Part shown: one piece after another, positions 1 through 9,303 of the stretch
How the letters are laid out: each line of letters begins with the position of its first letter
Position numbering within the stretch: position 1 is the first letter of the stretch
Origin: Yoonia tamlensis
GTDB lineage: Bacteria; Pseudomonadota; Alphaproteobacteria; Rhodobacterales; Rhodobacteraceae
DNA: 64,000 nt
Assembly: GCF_900115105.1 (NCBI RefSeq)
Contig: NZ_FOYP01000002.1
Span: 124,001-188,000 of the forward strand
Direction of reading: 5' to 3'
Notes under the pieces: model-generated
What the model was told of the DNA's origin: nothing
The model's input: the letters and a program-made list of their open reading frames with translations, nothing else
Databases searched by the model: none
Program-made: the position numbers and the translations under genes

Positions 1-83
1 TAATGATACAGGGTGTTCATGACGGGCTCACAAATCGGTTTTACTCTCAATGCCGCAACCGACCGTCCGGATCAATGGCAGGA

Positions 84-836
84 TCAATTTTCGAAACACT
101 CCGCGCGGCCATCCGCCGCGATTGTTTGCGCGCCGCTGATGATCGCGCGTGTTCGATCGCGCACAAACGGGCTGGGGTTTGATGCCGATCGGGATTTCGG
201 CGCAGGCAGAATTGCGGCCAAACGGGCCGCCTGTGTCGGTGTCAGATCCGCGGCATCCACCCCGAAGTAATGCCCTGCCGCAGCCTGCACGCCAAAAACG
301 CCCTCGTCGAATTCGGCGATATTCAGATATAGCTCAAGAATACGCCGCTTGCTCCAGACGGCTTCTGACAGCGGTGTCCAAAGCGCTTCGATGGCTTTGC
401 GCAGCCAGCTGCGCCCGTGCCACAGATATGTGTTCTTGATCACCTGCTGTGAAATCGTTGATGCGCCGCCGCGCCCGCGATCCATCGCATCACGAATGGC
501 ATTCACATCAAGCCCCCAATGCAGGCAGAAATTTGCATCTTCGGCAGCAACAGCAGAACGCGCCATCACCGGCGCAATTTGTTCGATCGGTGTCCAATCG
601 TATTTGATTGATCCGATGCGCGCGCGCTCTGATAGCATATAGGGTGTCGTGGGCGGCGGCACGACCGCATAAACCAACGTTGCCAATAGCACAAATCCAA
701 GCACCGCAAAGCACGCGCCCCAGATAACACGGCGCAGCCAGAACCAGCCCCGTTCAACAAGGCTAGGCTGTTTCTTGCGGGTGCTGCGGCTTTTGGGTGC
801 AGCTTTCTTTTTGGGTGTGTTCTTGCGCTCTGCCAT
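84..836 (-). CDS. mtgA: Monofunctional biosynthetic peptidoglycan glycosyltransferase
   Basis: Family GT51 enzyme that polymerises lipid II into glycan strands at the inner membrane, without a transpeptidase domain. The product is 250 aa: a Lys/Arg-rich cytoplasmic tail (residues 1-30), one membrane anchor (about 36-59), then the glycosyltransferase fold. EDANFCLHWG carries the catalytic Glu (E99) and GGASTISQQ is the second GT51 motif. An in-frame start 36 nt upstream exists; I chose the ATG at 836 because the protein then begins directly with the basic tail. It lies downstream of gltB on the same strand, separated by a strong hairpin, so it is probably transcribed separately. Confidence 0.93.
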   Translation of the reverse strand: MAERKNTPKKKAAPKSRSTRKKQPSLVERGWFWLRRVIWGACFAVLGFVLLATLVYAVVPPPTTPYMLSERARIGSIKYDWTPIEQIAPVMARSAVAAEDANFCLHWGLDVNAIRDAMDRGRGGASTISQQVIKNTYLWHGRSWLRKAIEALWTPLSEAVWSKRRILELYLNIAEFDEGVFGVQAAAGHYFGVDAADLTPTQAARLAAILPAPKSRSASNPSPFVRDRTRAIISGAQTIAADGRAECFEN

Positions 837-881
837 CGGGTCCATAAGCCACGAGCTTGGTTGCATGGTCAAGCGATGGGT

Positions 882-911
882 CGCCCCCGCGCAAAATTCT
901 GCGCAGGGGCG
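882..911. terminator. Hairpin between gltB and mtgA
   Basis: A 12-bp inverted repeat with one mismatch (882-893 with 900-911, six-base loop) is GC-rich and flanked by TTGTTTTT on the + strand side. Read in the gltB direction the mismatch becomes a G-U pair, but no T-run follows. It most likely stabilises or terminates the gltB transcript. Confidence 0.5.
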
Positions 912-917
912 TTGTTT

Positions 918-3900
918 TTATTCGGCAGGGATCGCCGCGCTCTCGATGCTCAGCGGGTGCTTGAGATGCACGAGCATTTCTTTGGGGCAGATTTGGATAA
1001 AGTTGTCTTTTTCCTGTTCCCAATGCTGCAAGATGTCGGCGGCCTTGCGGCTGCCTGTTTCCGCACCATGCCGTTCGATCAGCGATTTGAGCTGGTCAAC
1101 CCAGTGATCCACAGTGACAGGGTTTGTCACCAGCGTTTCCATGTTGATCAGATGCGCTGCTTCGCCTTTCGGGTCGTAAAGATAGGCCATACCGCCTGTC
1201 ATACCCGCACCAAAGTTGGCACCGATAGACCCAAGGATCACGGCAACACCGCCGGTCATGTATTCGCAACCGTTTGTGCCGCAGCCTTCGATCACGACGG
1301 TCGCACCAGAGTTACGCACCGCAAACCGTTCGCCTGCGCGCCCCGCAGCAAACAAATACCCGTTTGTCGCACCATAAAGCACGGTGTTGCCGATGATCGT
1401 GTTGTCGGCAGCGACCAAGGGGCTGACCATAGGCGGACGCACAACAATCGTGCCGCCCGACAGGCCCTTGCCAACATAGTCGTTGGCATCGCCCGACACC
1501 TCGAGCTTGAGCCCCGGCGCAGCGAAAGCGCCCAGCGATTGCCCGGCAGAGCCGCGCAATTTCACTGTCAGGTGGTCGGGTTGCAGATCGTTACGCATGC
1601 CGAAATTCTTGACGATATGGCTCGACGTGCGTGTGCCGATGGTCCGCAATGTGTTTTGCACCGCGTAGTCCAGCTGCATCTTTTCACCTTCGCCAAGGAA
1701 GCGCGCAGCGTCCTGCACGATTTGTGCATCCAGCGTGTCATCCACGGCATTGCGCGGCTTGTTGCGGTCATAGGTGATCTTTTCAGCGCCATCGACCGTG
1801 ATCAGCATCGGGTTCAGGTCCAGATCATCCAGATGCGCCGACCCGCGGCTGACTTGGGTCAGCAGATCCGCACGGCCAATCACATCATCCAAGGATCGCG
1901 CGCCGATGCTGGCAAGGATTTCGCGCACTTCGGTGGCGTAGAAGGTGATCAGGTTCACAACCTTATCCGCGTTTCCGGTGAACTTGCCACGCAGTTTGTC
2001 GTCTTGGGTACAGACCCCGACCGGACAGGTGTTCGACTGGCACTGACGCACCATGATACAGCCCATCGCGATCAACGCCGCAGTCCCGATGCCGTATTCT
2101 TCGGCACCCAGCATCGCAGCCATGACGATATCGCGACCGGTACGCAGACCGCCATCGGTGCGCAATGTGACCCGCTCGCGCAGGTTGTTCATTGCCAGCA
2201 CTTGGTGCGCTTCGGTCAGGCCCATTTCCCACGGCAGACCCGCGTATTTGATCGACGTACCCGGAGACGCGCCAGTGCCGCCGTTATGCCCTGAAATCAG
2301 GATGATATCGGCCTTGGCCTTGGCCACACCGGCGGCAATAGTGCCAACGCCAGACGCCGCAACCAGTTTCACCGTGACCTTACAGATCGGGTTGATCTGT
2401 TTGAGATCATAGATCAGCTGCGCAAGGTCTTCGATCGAATAGATATCATGGTGCGGTGGCGGTGAAATCAGGGTCACGCCTTTGGTCGAATGGCGCAGCT
2501 TCGCGATCAGGTCGGTGACCTTCATGCCGGGCAATTGCCCGCCTTCGCCGGGTTTGGCACCTTGGGCGACCTTGATTTCCAGCTCTTCGCAGGCCAGCAG
2601 ATATTCGGCGGTCACGCCAAAGCGCCCCGATGCCACCTGTTTGATCTTGGCGGATGCGTTATCGCCGTTTGGTTCTGGCGTGAAATCATCCGGGCTTTCG
2701 CCGCCTTCACCGGAATCCGATTTTGCGCCAATACGGTTCATCGCAATGGACAATGTCCGGTGTGCCTCTGGCGATAGCGCGCCAAGCGACATGCCGGGTG
2801 TGACAAACCGTTTGCGGATCGCAGTGATGCTTTCGACCTCTTCGATCGGCACCGGTTTGGCCATTGGTTTGATCGCCAGCAGGTCACGCAGATGGATCGG
2901 CGGATTTGCCTGCATGGCTTTGCTATATTGCTGCCACAAAGCATAGGACGCATTGTTACAGGCCGCTTGCAGCAGATGCATTGTTTGGGCTTCCCACGCG
3001 TGTTTTTCGCCTGACCGGCGCGCCTTGTAAAAGCCGCCTATTGGCAAAATATCCGACGGGTTTTTCCAACCGCGCGCGTGGACTTCTTCCAGCTTGTTCT
3101 GGATACCATTGGTCCCGATCCCCGAAATGCGGCTTTGCATACCCGGGAAGAATTCGGCAACCATCGCCCGTGACAGGCCCACGGCCTCGAAGTTCAGGCC
3201 ACCGCGATACGATGACAGCACCGAAATCCCCATCTTGGCCATGATTTTGAGAAGCCCTGCGTCAACCGCGTTGCGGTAACGGCCAACGGCCTCGGCCAGG
3301 GTGCCTTCGATCAGGCCGCGTTCAACACGGTTCGAAATTGAATCCTGCGCAAGATAGGCGTTCACCGTTGTTGCGCCACAGCCGATCAGCACCGCGAAAT
3401 AATGCGGGTCAATACATTCGGCAGAGCGGACATTGATCGAACAGAAGGTGCGCAGCCCCTTGCCGGTTAACCCCGAATGCACCGCAGATGTCGCAAGGAT
3501 CATCGGCATTGGCACGCGGTCGACATTTTGATGCTGATCAGTCAGCACAAGATGGCCCGCACCAGAGCGCACGGCATCCTCTGCCTCTTCGCGGATACGC
3601 TGTAGCCCTTCGGAAAGCGCGGCGCGACCGGGCGCAAATGTACAATCAATAAAGGCCACGTTGCCACCAAAGTGGCTGACCATTTCGTCAAATTCGCCGT
3701 TGGACACAAACGGGCTTTCAAGCACAAGAATTTCAGCCTGCGACGAGTTTTCATCCAGCACGTTTTTCAAATTGCCAAACCGCGTCTTGAGCGACATCAC
3801 GCGGGTTTCGCGCAGGCTGTCGATCGGCGGGTTGGTCACTTGGCTAAAGTTCTGACGGAAAAAATGCGACAAATTGCGATAGACACTTGAAAGCACCGCC

Positions 3901-5450
3901 GACGGTGTATCATCGCCCATCGACGCGATCATTTCCTTGCCGTCTTCGGCCATCGGCGCGAGTACCTGTTCAAGGTCTTCGATTGAGTAGCCGGCCGCAA
4001 CCTGCCGTTGGCGCAATTCATCACCCGCAAACAACGTCGATTCAGGCACATCACCCATCAGGTCGGACAGATCGACAACTTTTTCAATCCATTCGCCAAA
4101 CGGCTGGGCAATCGAAAGCGCGTCCTTGATTTCTGTGTCGCGGAACAGCTTGCCGGTTTTCATATCGACCGCAATCATCTGGCCAGGGCCAAGCGCGCCT
4201 TTTTCGACAACGGTTGCTTCGTTGATCGGAACCATGCCAACCTCGGATCCGGCGATCAGCAGGCCGTCACCTGTCACAACATAGCGCAATGGGCGCAGCC
4301 CGTTGCGGTCAAGCCCGCCACAGACCCAGCGCCCGTCGGTCATTGCCAGCGCGGCGGGGCCGTCCCATGGCTCCATCACGGCATTGCAATAGGCGTACAT
4401 GTCTTGCCATGCCTGCGGCATTTCTGACGCTTGCTGTGCCCATGCTTCGGGGACCAGCATCGTCTTGGCCATCGGCGCATTACGGCCCGCGCGCACCAAG
4501 ACTTCGAACACGGAATCAAGCGCCGCAGAGTCGGATGACCCTGACGGAATGATCGGTTTGATATCTTCGGCCTTGTCGCCGAATGCACCCGACGCCATGC
4601 GGATCTCGTGGGATTTCATCCAGTTGATGTTGCCCTTGAGCGTGTTGATCTCGCCGTTATGGGCCAGCATGCGGAACGGCTGTGCCAGTGACCACTGCGG
4701 GAATGTGTTGGTTGAATAGCGCTGGTGATAGATTGCAAAGGCCGATTCAAACCGTTCGTCCATCAAGTCGGGATAGAATTCCGCGACCTGTTCGGCCAGC
4801 ATCATGCCTTTATAGATGATCGACCGGCACGACAGCGAACAGATATAGACCCCGTTGATCTGCGCAGCGGCTGCCGCTTTTTCGATACGGCGGCGGATGA
4901 TGTACAGCTCGCGCTCGAATTGTTCGTCATCAATGTCTTTTTCGCAGCGGATCAGGATCTGTTCGATCTCGGGGCGGGTGGCGTTTGCCTTTTCGCCCAG
5001 ACATTCTGTGTTTACCGGCACATGGCGCCAGCCATAGATATAGTGGCCAAGGCGCAGCACCTCGGATTCAACGATCGTCCGGCAGCGTTCTTGGGCACCA
5101 AAGTCGGTGCGCGGCAAGAACACCTGACCCACAGCGATTTTTTCGCCTTCTTTGGGTTCATGACCTGTGCGGCGGATCTGGTCTTGAAAGAACTGACCGG
5201 GGATTTGCACGTGGATACCCGCGCCGTCACCTGTCTTGCCATCGGCATCAACCGCACCGCGGTGCCAAATCGCCTTGAGCGCATCAATACCGTTTTCGAC
5301 AACGCCGCGCGACGGGGTGCCGTCAATGGCGACAACAAGGCCAACACCGCAAGATGAATGTTCATCTTCGTCAGCATAAAGACCGTTTTCGGTCATCCAT
5401 TTGCGCTTAGCTTCCTCAGCCGCGACCCAAGCTTGATCATAGGTAGTCAT
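918..5450 (-). CDS. gltB: Glutamate synthase [NADPH] large subunit
   Basis: Transfers the glutamine amide nitrogen to 2-oxoglutarate; with GltD it makes glutamate in the GS-GOGAT ammonium pathway. The product is 1510 aa, the usual length for bacterial GltB. The class II amidotransferase nucleophile is C34 in HSSCGVGLVVAIDG, so a propeptide of about 33 residues is removed. The central FMN-binding synthase domain, the cysteine cluster CIMVRQCQSNTCPVGVC for the 3Fe-4S centre, and the C-terminal GXGXG beta-helix domain are all present. The start at 5450 has GAGGAG upstream. The ORF overlaps the preceding secreted-protein gene by 14 nt, so gltD, two small genes and gltB read as one operon. Confidence 0.97.
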   Translation of the reverse strand: MTTYDQAWVAAEEAKRKWMTENGLYADEDEHSSCGVGLVVAIDGTPSRGVVENGIDALKAIWHRGAVDADGKTGDGAGIHVQIPGQFFQDQIRRTGHEPKEGEKIAVGQVFLPRTDFGAQERCRTIVESEVLRLGHYIYGWRHVPVNTECLGEKANATRPEIEQILIRCEKDIDDEQFERELYIIRRRIEKAAAAAQINGVYICSLSCRSIIYKGMMLAEQVAEFYPDLMDERFESAFAIYHQRYSTNTFPQWSLAQPFRMLAHNGEINTLKGNINWMKSHEIRMASGAFGDKAEDIKPIIPSGSSDSAALDSVFEVLVRAGRNAPMAKTMLVPEAWAQQASEMPQAWQDMYAYCNAVMEPWDGPAALAMTDGRWVCGGLDRNGLRPLRYVVTGDGLLIAGSEVGMVPINEATVVEKGALGPGQMIAVDMKTGKLFRDTEIKDALSIAQPFGEWIEKVVDLSDLMGDVPESTLFAGDELRQRQVAAGYSIEDLEQVLAPMAEDGKEMIASMGDDTPSAVLSSVYRNLSHFFRQNFSQVTNPPIDSLRETRVMSLKTRFGNLKNVLDENSSQAEILVLESPFVSNGEFDEMVSHFGGNVAFIDCTFAPGRAALSEGLQRIREEAEDAVRSGAGHLVLTDQHQNVDRVPMPMILATSAVHSGLTGKGLRTFCSINVRSAECIDPHYFAVLIGCGATTVNAYLAQDSISNRVERGLIEGTLAEAVGRYRNAVDAGLLKIMAKMGISVLSSYRGGLNFEAVGLSRAMVAEFFPGMQSRISGIGTNGIQNKLEEVHARGWKNPSDILPIGGFYKARRSGEKHAWEAQTMHLLQAACNNASYALWQQYSKAMQANPPIHLRDLLAIKPMAKPVPIEEVESITAIRKRFVTPGMSLGALSPEAHRTLSIAMNRIGAKSDSGEGGESPDDFTPEPNGDNASAKIKQVASGRFGVTAEYLLACEELEIKVAQGAKPGEGGQLPGMKVTDLIAKLRHSTKGVTLISPPPHHDIYSIEDLAQLIYDLKQINPICKVTVKLVAASGVGTIAAGVAKAKADIILISGHNGGTGASPGTSIKYAGLPWEMGLTEAHQVLAMNNLRERVTLRTDGGLRTGRDIVMAAMLGAEEYGIGTAALIAMGCIMVRQCQSNTCPVGVCTQDDKLRGKFTGNADKVVNLITFYATEVREILASIGARSLDDVIGRADLLTQVSRGSAHLDDLDLNPMLITVDGAEKITYDRNKPRNAVDDTLDAQIVQDAARFLGEGEKMQLDYAVQNTLRTIGTRTSSHIVKNFGMRNDLQPDHLTVKLRGSAGQSLGAFAAPGLKLEVSGDANDYVGKGLSGGTIVVRPPMVSPLVAADNTIIGNTVLYGATNGYLFAAGRAGERFAVRNSGATVVIEGCGTNGCEYMTGGVAVILGSIGANFGAGMTGGMAYLYDPKGEAAHLINMETLVTNPVTVDHWVDQLKSLIERHGAETGSRKAADILQHWEQEKDNFIQICPKEMLVHLKHPLSIESAAIPAE

Positions 5451-6147
5451 AGGTAGTCTCCTCAGAAAGTGGTGCGGATGAGATCGCAACCCCGCAGCCG
5501 TGCTTTGGCCGCGTGCTTAGAAAACCCGGCTCGCCGGGAAAGATGAATTCGACAGGGCGGTGGTCATAGGGATCTTCGCCGTATTCAGATGTGATTGCGC
5601 CAATGCCGCCAAAGAAGCGGCGCCATTCGGGGCTGACATATTCATTGCCGGCATTTGTCCAGATGACCGTGCCGTTGGATGCCATGGCCGTAATTTCAAA
5701 CGCAGTTTCGAGCAATGTCACGCCATCAATAGTGACTTCACGCCCCGTTAACCGGTCGCTGCCTACAAAATTGAACGCCCCGTATTTGTCGGTCTGCGTG
5801 TGGAAATCATAATGGTCGACACCATTGGCCAGCAGTTCGGAAATTGATGCGGGGTTGGCCGGATCGGGCAACAGCCATTCGTTAAACCCGTCAATCGCAT
5901 GAAAGCTGTCGATCCATTGGGCTTCGGCGTCGATGACGCCCAGGAAAACCATGCCTTGTTCATCAAGCGTCACGCGTTGTTGGTGGCCCGCCGGATCAGC
6001 GTCGCAGGTGAAAAGGTGCTCCACTTCGCAGCTTGCGTTTTGGGTTGTCAGATAGGCGGTGCAGCCCGCAGGCAGGCTAAACCTCGCCGGATTGTCCTGC
6101 GCGACCAGCGGCCCTGCAAGCAATAAAAAAGCAATCAGATACCTCAT
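5437..6147 (-). CDS. Conserved secreted protein between gltD and gltB (copy 1)
   Basis: A 236-aa protein of unknown function. It starts with a clear signal peptide (MRYLIAFLLLAGPLVAQ, cleavage after VAQ), so it should be periplasmic. The body contains PAGCTAYLTTQNASCEVEHLFTC-type cysteines and ends with PVEFIFPGEPGFLSTRPKHGC. It is a paralogue of the gene just upstream: the cysteines near the N-terminus and the EFIxPGEPGF segment are shared. It overlaps gltB by 14 nt and its upstream neighbour by 4 nt (ATGA), implying translational coupling. I recognise no enzymatic motif. Confidence 0.85.
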   Translation of the reverse strand: MRYLIAFLLLAGPLVAQDNPARFSLPAGCTAYLTTQNASCEVEHLFTCDADPAGHQQRVTLDEQGMVFLGVIDAEAQWIDSFHAIDGFNEWLLPDPANPASISELLANGVDHYDFHTQTDKYGAFNFVGSDRLTGREVTIDGVTLLETAFEITAMASNGTVIWTNAGNEYVSPEWRRFFGGIGAITSEYGEDPYDHRPVEFIFPGEPGFLSTRPKHGCGVAISSAPLSEETTYDYL

Positions 6148-6815
6148 GGACGATAGCTCGTTTCGATTTCATTGCATTCAAACTTTGGTTGCGCAGCAAA
6201 GAACCCCGGCTCGCCTGGATAGATGAATTCAAGCGGCGACATATCGATAATCTGGTCCGGCGTTTCAGCCTGCCATGACTGCCCGTAAAAGAACAAACGA
6301 TGCGTTTCGCTGACAAACTGACGGCCATTGCTGGCATCAAGGATGTTGCCATCTGCGTCCAGCGTTTGCCCCTGAAATTCAGTCATCAGCAGGGTTTCGC
6401 CATCAATCTCGACGCTTTCGCCGGTCAGCAAGTCAAAGCCGACATTGCGCTCATCGCCAGTTTCTTTGGTGATTGTGAAATCCCAAGTATCAACCTGATT
6501 TGCGAATAATTCGGTCAATGACGACGGGTCCGGCACCGGTTCAACCAATGTTTCGTTGCCAAGCACCGAATAGGTTTCCATCCACTGGAATTCGCGGTCC
6601 ACTCGTTGCACGCTGAAAACACCGGCCTGCCCGATCAGGGCAATCCACTGGTCGCCCGCATTATCGGCTTCGCATGTCCAGATATTCACCATGACACAGC
6701 CCTTTTGCTGCACGGTCAGCTTTGCTTCGCAGCCTTCGGGCGCGGCAAAGTTTTGCTGCGCGACCGCTGGGCTGGCCAGCGTCAATAGCGCGAGGGTCAT
6801 CAATGGCTTCATCAT
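6144..6815 (-). CDS. Conserved secreted protein between gltD and gltB (copy 2)
   Basis: A 223-aa protein with a signal peptide (MMKPLMTLALLTLASPAVAQ), followed by PEGCEAKLTVQQKGC and an NIWTC segment matching the cysteine spacing of the downstream paralogue. The C-terminal PLEFIYPGEPGFFAAQPKFEC is also shared. It lies 39 nt after gltD on the same strand and overlaps the next gene by 4 nt. Function is unknown; the position between the two glutamate synthase genes is the only contextual clue. Tandem duplication is the simplest origin. Confidence 0.85.
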   Translation of the reverse strand: MMKPLMTLALLTLASPAVAQQNFAAPEGCEAKLTVQQKGCVMVNIWTCEADNAGDQWIALIGQAGVFSVQRVDREFQWMETYSVLGNETLVEPVPDPSSLTELFANQVDTWDFTITKETGDERNVGFDLLTGESVEIDGETLLMTEFQGQTLDADGNILDASNGRQFVSETHRLFFYGQSWQAETPDQIIDMSPLEFIYPGEPGFFAAQPKFECNEIETSYRP

Positions 6816-6854
6816 GGCATAACCTTTCAGGTCAGTATGCTGAGTTGGCGGCGG

Positions 6855-8282
6855 TTATTCGGCAGCGACGGCGGCAGATTCACTGAGGTAGTTCAGAATT
6901 GCAGCGGCACTGTCGCGCCCGTCGCGGATCGCCCAAACGACAAGCGAGGCACCGCGCACGATATCACCCGCAGCAAACACGCCATCAAGGCTGGTCGCGC
7001 CGGTTTCGAATTCCGCTTTGATCGTGCCCCAGCGGGTCACTTCCAGCCCGTCAACACCCCAAAGCTTGGGGATGTCTTCGGGCGAAAAGCCAAGCGCCTT
7101 GATCACAAGTTCCGCAGGTTCGACATAATCCGCGCCTTCGATCACAACTGGGGCCTGACGACCCGACACATCGGGCGCGCCAAGCCGCATTTTCTGCACC
7201 TTAACGCCGGTAACAGGTTCACCTTCAAACCCGTCAGGGGCCGCAAGCCAGACAAATTCAACGCCTTCTTCTTCGGCGTTTTGCACTTCGCGTTGCGAAC
7301 CAGGCATGTTGGCACGGTCACGGCGATACAGGCATTTCACGCTGGTTGCGCCTTGGCGGATGGATGTGCGCACACAGTCCATCGCGGTATCACCGCCGCC
7401 GATCACGACGACACGCTTGCCAGCAGCGTTCAATTCGCCGCTTTCGAATTCGGGCACTGTGTCACCAAACCCGATGCGGTTGCTGACAGTCAGGAAATCA
7501 ATCGCATTCACGATGCCTTCGGCGTCTGAATCGGGCAGATCGCGGGTCTTGTAGACACCTGTCGCAATCAGGACCGCATCATGTTTGCCGCGGATCGCGT
7601 CGAACGACAGATCTTCGCCAACATTGCAATTCAGGACAAATTCAACGCCGCCGTCTTCAAGCTGCGCCATGCGTTGCATGACCACGTCTTTTTCCAGCTT
7701 AAAGCCAGGGATGCCGTAGGTCATCAAACCGCCACCGCGATCATAGCGGTCATAAACAGTGACCTGCACGCCCTGACGGCGCAGCATATCCGCCGCAGCC
7801 AGACCGCCGGGGCCTGCGCCAATGATGCCAACGCTTTCAGTGCGTTCCATGCTTGGCGCGATCGGCTTGACCCAGCCTTCGGCAAATGCCGTATCAGTAA
7901 TGTATTTCTCAACGGCACCAATGGTGACTGTCTCGTGGCCGGATTGCTCGATCACGCAATTGCCTTCGCACAGGCGGTCTTGGGGGCAGATGCGGCCGCA
8001 GATTTCGGGGAAAGTATTTGTGGCCTGACTGATTTCATAGGCCTCTTGCAGACGCCCTTCGGCGGTCAGACGCAGCCAATCAGGAATATTGTTGTGCAGC
8101 GGACAATGTGACTGACAATAGGGCACACCACATTGCGAACAGCGACTGGCTTGCTCTTCGGCTTTGGCCGCAGCAAACTCCGCATAGATTTCACCAAAAT
8201 CCTGCTTGCGCAGATTTGGCGGACGCTTTTGAGGCATCTCGCGGTCTACAGCAACAAATTTCAGCATCTTCTGGCCAGCCAT
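6855..8282 (-). CDS. gltD: Glutamate synthase [NADPH] small subunit
   Basis: NADPH-oxidising partner of GltB that passes electrons through FAD and 4Fe-4S clusters. The product is 475 aa. The N-terminal cysteine cluster (CSQCGVPYCQSHCP and CGRICPQDRLCEGNC) is followed by the FAD-binding GAGPGGLAAADML and the NADPH-binding GGGDTAMDCVRTSI. The start at 8282 has GGGAGGA six bases upstream; a longer frame reaches 8390 but lacks homologous-looking sequence, and an internal Met five codons later (MLKFVAVD) is possible. First gene of the gltD, two secreted genes, gltB unit. Confidence 0.96.
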   Translation of the reverse strand: MAGQKMLKFVAVDREMPQKRPPNLRKQDFGEIYAEFAAAKAEEQASRCSQCGVPYCQSHCPLHNNIPDWLRLTAEGRLQEAYEISQATNTFPEICGRICPQDRLCEGNCVIEQSGHETVTIGAVEKYITDTAFAEGWVKPIAPSMERTESVGIIGAGPGGLAAADMLRRQGVQVTVYDRYDRGGGLMTYGIPGFKLEKDVVMQRMAQLEDGGVEFVLNCNVGEDLSFDAIRGKHDAVLIATGVYKTRDLPDSDAEGIVNAIDFLTVSNRIGFGDTVPEFESGELNAAGKRVVVIGGGDTAMDCVRTSIRQGATSVKCLYRRDRANMPGSQREVQNAEEEGVEFVWLAAPDGFEGEPVTGVKVQKMRLGAPDVSGRQAPVVIEGADYVEPAELVIKALGFSPEDIPKLWGVDGLEVTRWGTIKAEFETGATSLDGVFAAGDIVRGASLVVWAIRDGRDSAAAILNYLSESAAVAAE

Positions 8283-8361
8283 ACGCCGTCCTCCCGTATT
8301 ACAGAGCGAACCACCTTGTAAGATAGCGCGCCAGAAATGAAAAGGCAGTAATGCTGACCTA

Positions 8362-8390
8362 TATTCAAAAAGTTTTCGGAATTTTCGCAA
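8362..8390 (-). promoter_or_regulatory. Candidate gltD promoter
   Basis: On the minus strand TTGCGA (8385-8390) is separated by 17 bp from TGAATA (8362-8367), about 80 nt before the gltD start. The match to the sigma-70 consensus is modest. Confidence 0.35.
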
Positions 8391-8417
8391 ATTCAGGTCT
8401 GATTTCTAGGAAATTAT

Positions 8418-8430
8418 GTCCGATTCGGAC
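8418..8430. promoter_or_regulatory. Palindrome GTCCGA-T-TCGGAC in the gltD/uppP divergent region
   Basis: A perfect 6-bp inverted repeat around one base, in the AT-rich intergenic stretch between the divergent gltD and uppP genes and about 70 nt before the uppP start. It could be an operator for either gene; the binding protein is unknown. Confidence 0.35.
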
Positions 8431-8499
8431 TTAATTAACTGCTTCCCCCCATTTTGCATCAGGTTAGGTTGTGCAAAAGCGAATCGCAGGCTGATCTCG

Positions 8500-9303
8500 A
8501 TGACAACATTTAACCTCCTTCTGGTCGCGCTAATCCAAGGTGTGACCGAGTTTCTGCCGGTGTCATCTTCGGGGCATCTTATTCTGCTGCCCTCGCTGAC
8601 TGGGATGGATGACCAAGGCCAAATGATCGACGTCGCAGCCCATGTCGGCACGCTATTGGCGGTGATCCTCTATTTTCGGGCTGATGTCTGGCTTGCCACG
8701 CGCGGGCTTGGCCGGTTGATCACGGGCAAGGCCGATACGCCAGGTGCGCGGCTGGCGCTGGGGCTGATCGTTGCAACGATTCCGGTGGTCATCTTCGGGC
8801 TTTTTCTCAAATTGACGGGGCTTTCGGATCATCTGCGCGGGATCGCAGTGATCGGCTGGACGATGATCATCTTTGGGCTTGTGCTTTATTGGGCCGACCA
8901 AAATGGTGCCGCCGAAAAAACCGGCGCTGACTGGACATTAACAGACGCGATCAAAATGGGAATCTGGCAGGCCATCGCGCTGATCCCTGGCACATCAAGA
9001 TCGGGGATCACGATCAGCGCCGCGCGGTTGCTGGGCTATACAAGGACAGAGGCGGCGCGGATTTCAATGCTCATGTCGATCCCGACAATCATCGCCTCGG
9101 CAAGCCTGCTGAGCCTTGATCTGGTCGGCACGCAAGACATTGGTGCGCTACGCGACATCGCCTTGGTCATCGGGATGTCATTCATCGCAGCATTGATCGC
9201 ACTGACGTTGATGATGCGGCTGTTGCGCGCGGTCAGCTACACGCCCTATGTCGTTTACAGACTGGGCTTGGGCGTGTTGCTGCTTTGGATCGCCTATACT
9301 TAG
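8500..9303 (+). CDS. uppP: Undecaprenyl-diphosphatase
   Basis: Integral membrane phosphatase (BacA/UppP family) that recycles undecaprenyl pyrophosphate, the lipid carrier for cell-wall synthesis. The product is 267 aa with about eight hydrophobic segments. The two family motifs are visible: EFLPVSSSGHLIL near the N-terminus and PGTSRSGITISAARLLGY in the second half. The frame opens at 8416, but the ATG at 8500 gives the canonical start MTTFNLLLVALIQGVTEF. Its last bases overlap the convergent NDUFA9-like gene by 4 nt. Confidence 0.95.
   Translation: MTTFNLLLVALIQGVTEFLPVSSSGHLILLPSLTGMDDQGQMIDVAAHVGTLLAVILYFRADVWLATRGLGRLITGKADTPGARLALGLIVATIPVVIFGLFLKLTGLSDHLRGIAVIGWTMIIFGLVLYWADQNGAAEKTGADWTLTDAIKMGIWQAIALIPGTSRSGITISAARLLGYTRTEAARISMLMSIPTIIASASLLSLDLVGTQDIGALRDIALVIGMSFIAALIALTLMMRLLRAVSYTPYVVYRLGLGVLLLWIAYT

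Noticed and set aside
1..83. Left-edge sequence before the mtgA stop
   Set aside because: Short frames on both strands but nothing with a start, ribosome site or recognisable peptide.
861..2294. 477-codon open frame on the + strand opposite gltB, plus others such as 4725-5357
   Set aside because: Lies entirely antisense to the well-supported gltB frame; composition (many His, Arg, Gln) is that of a reverse-strand shadow.
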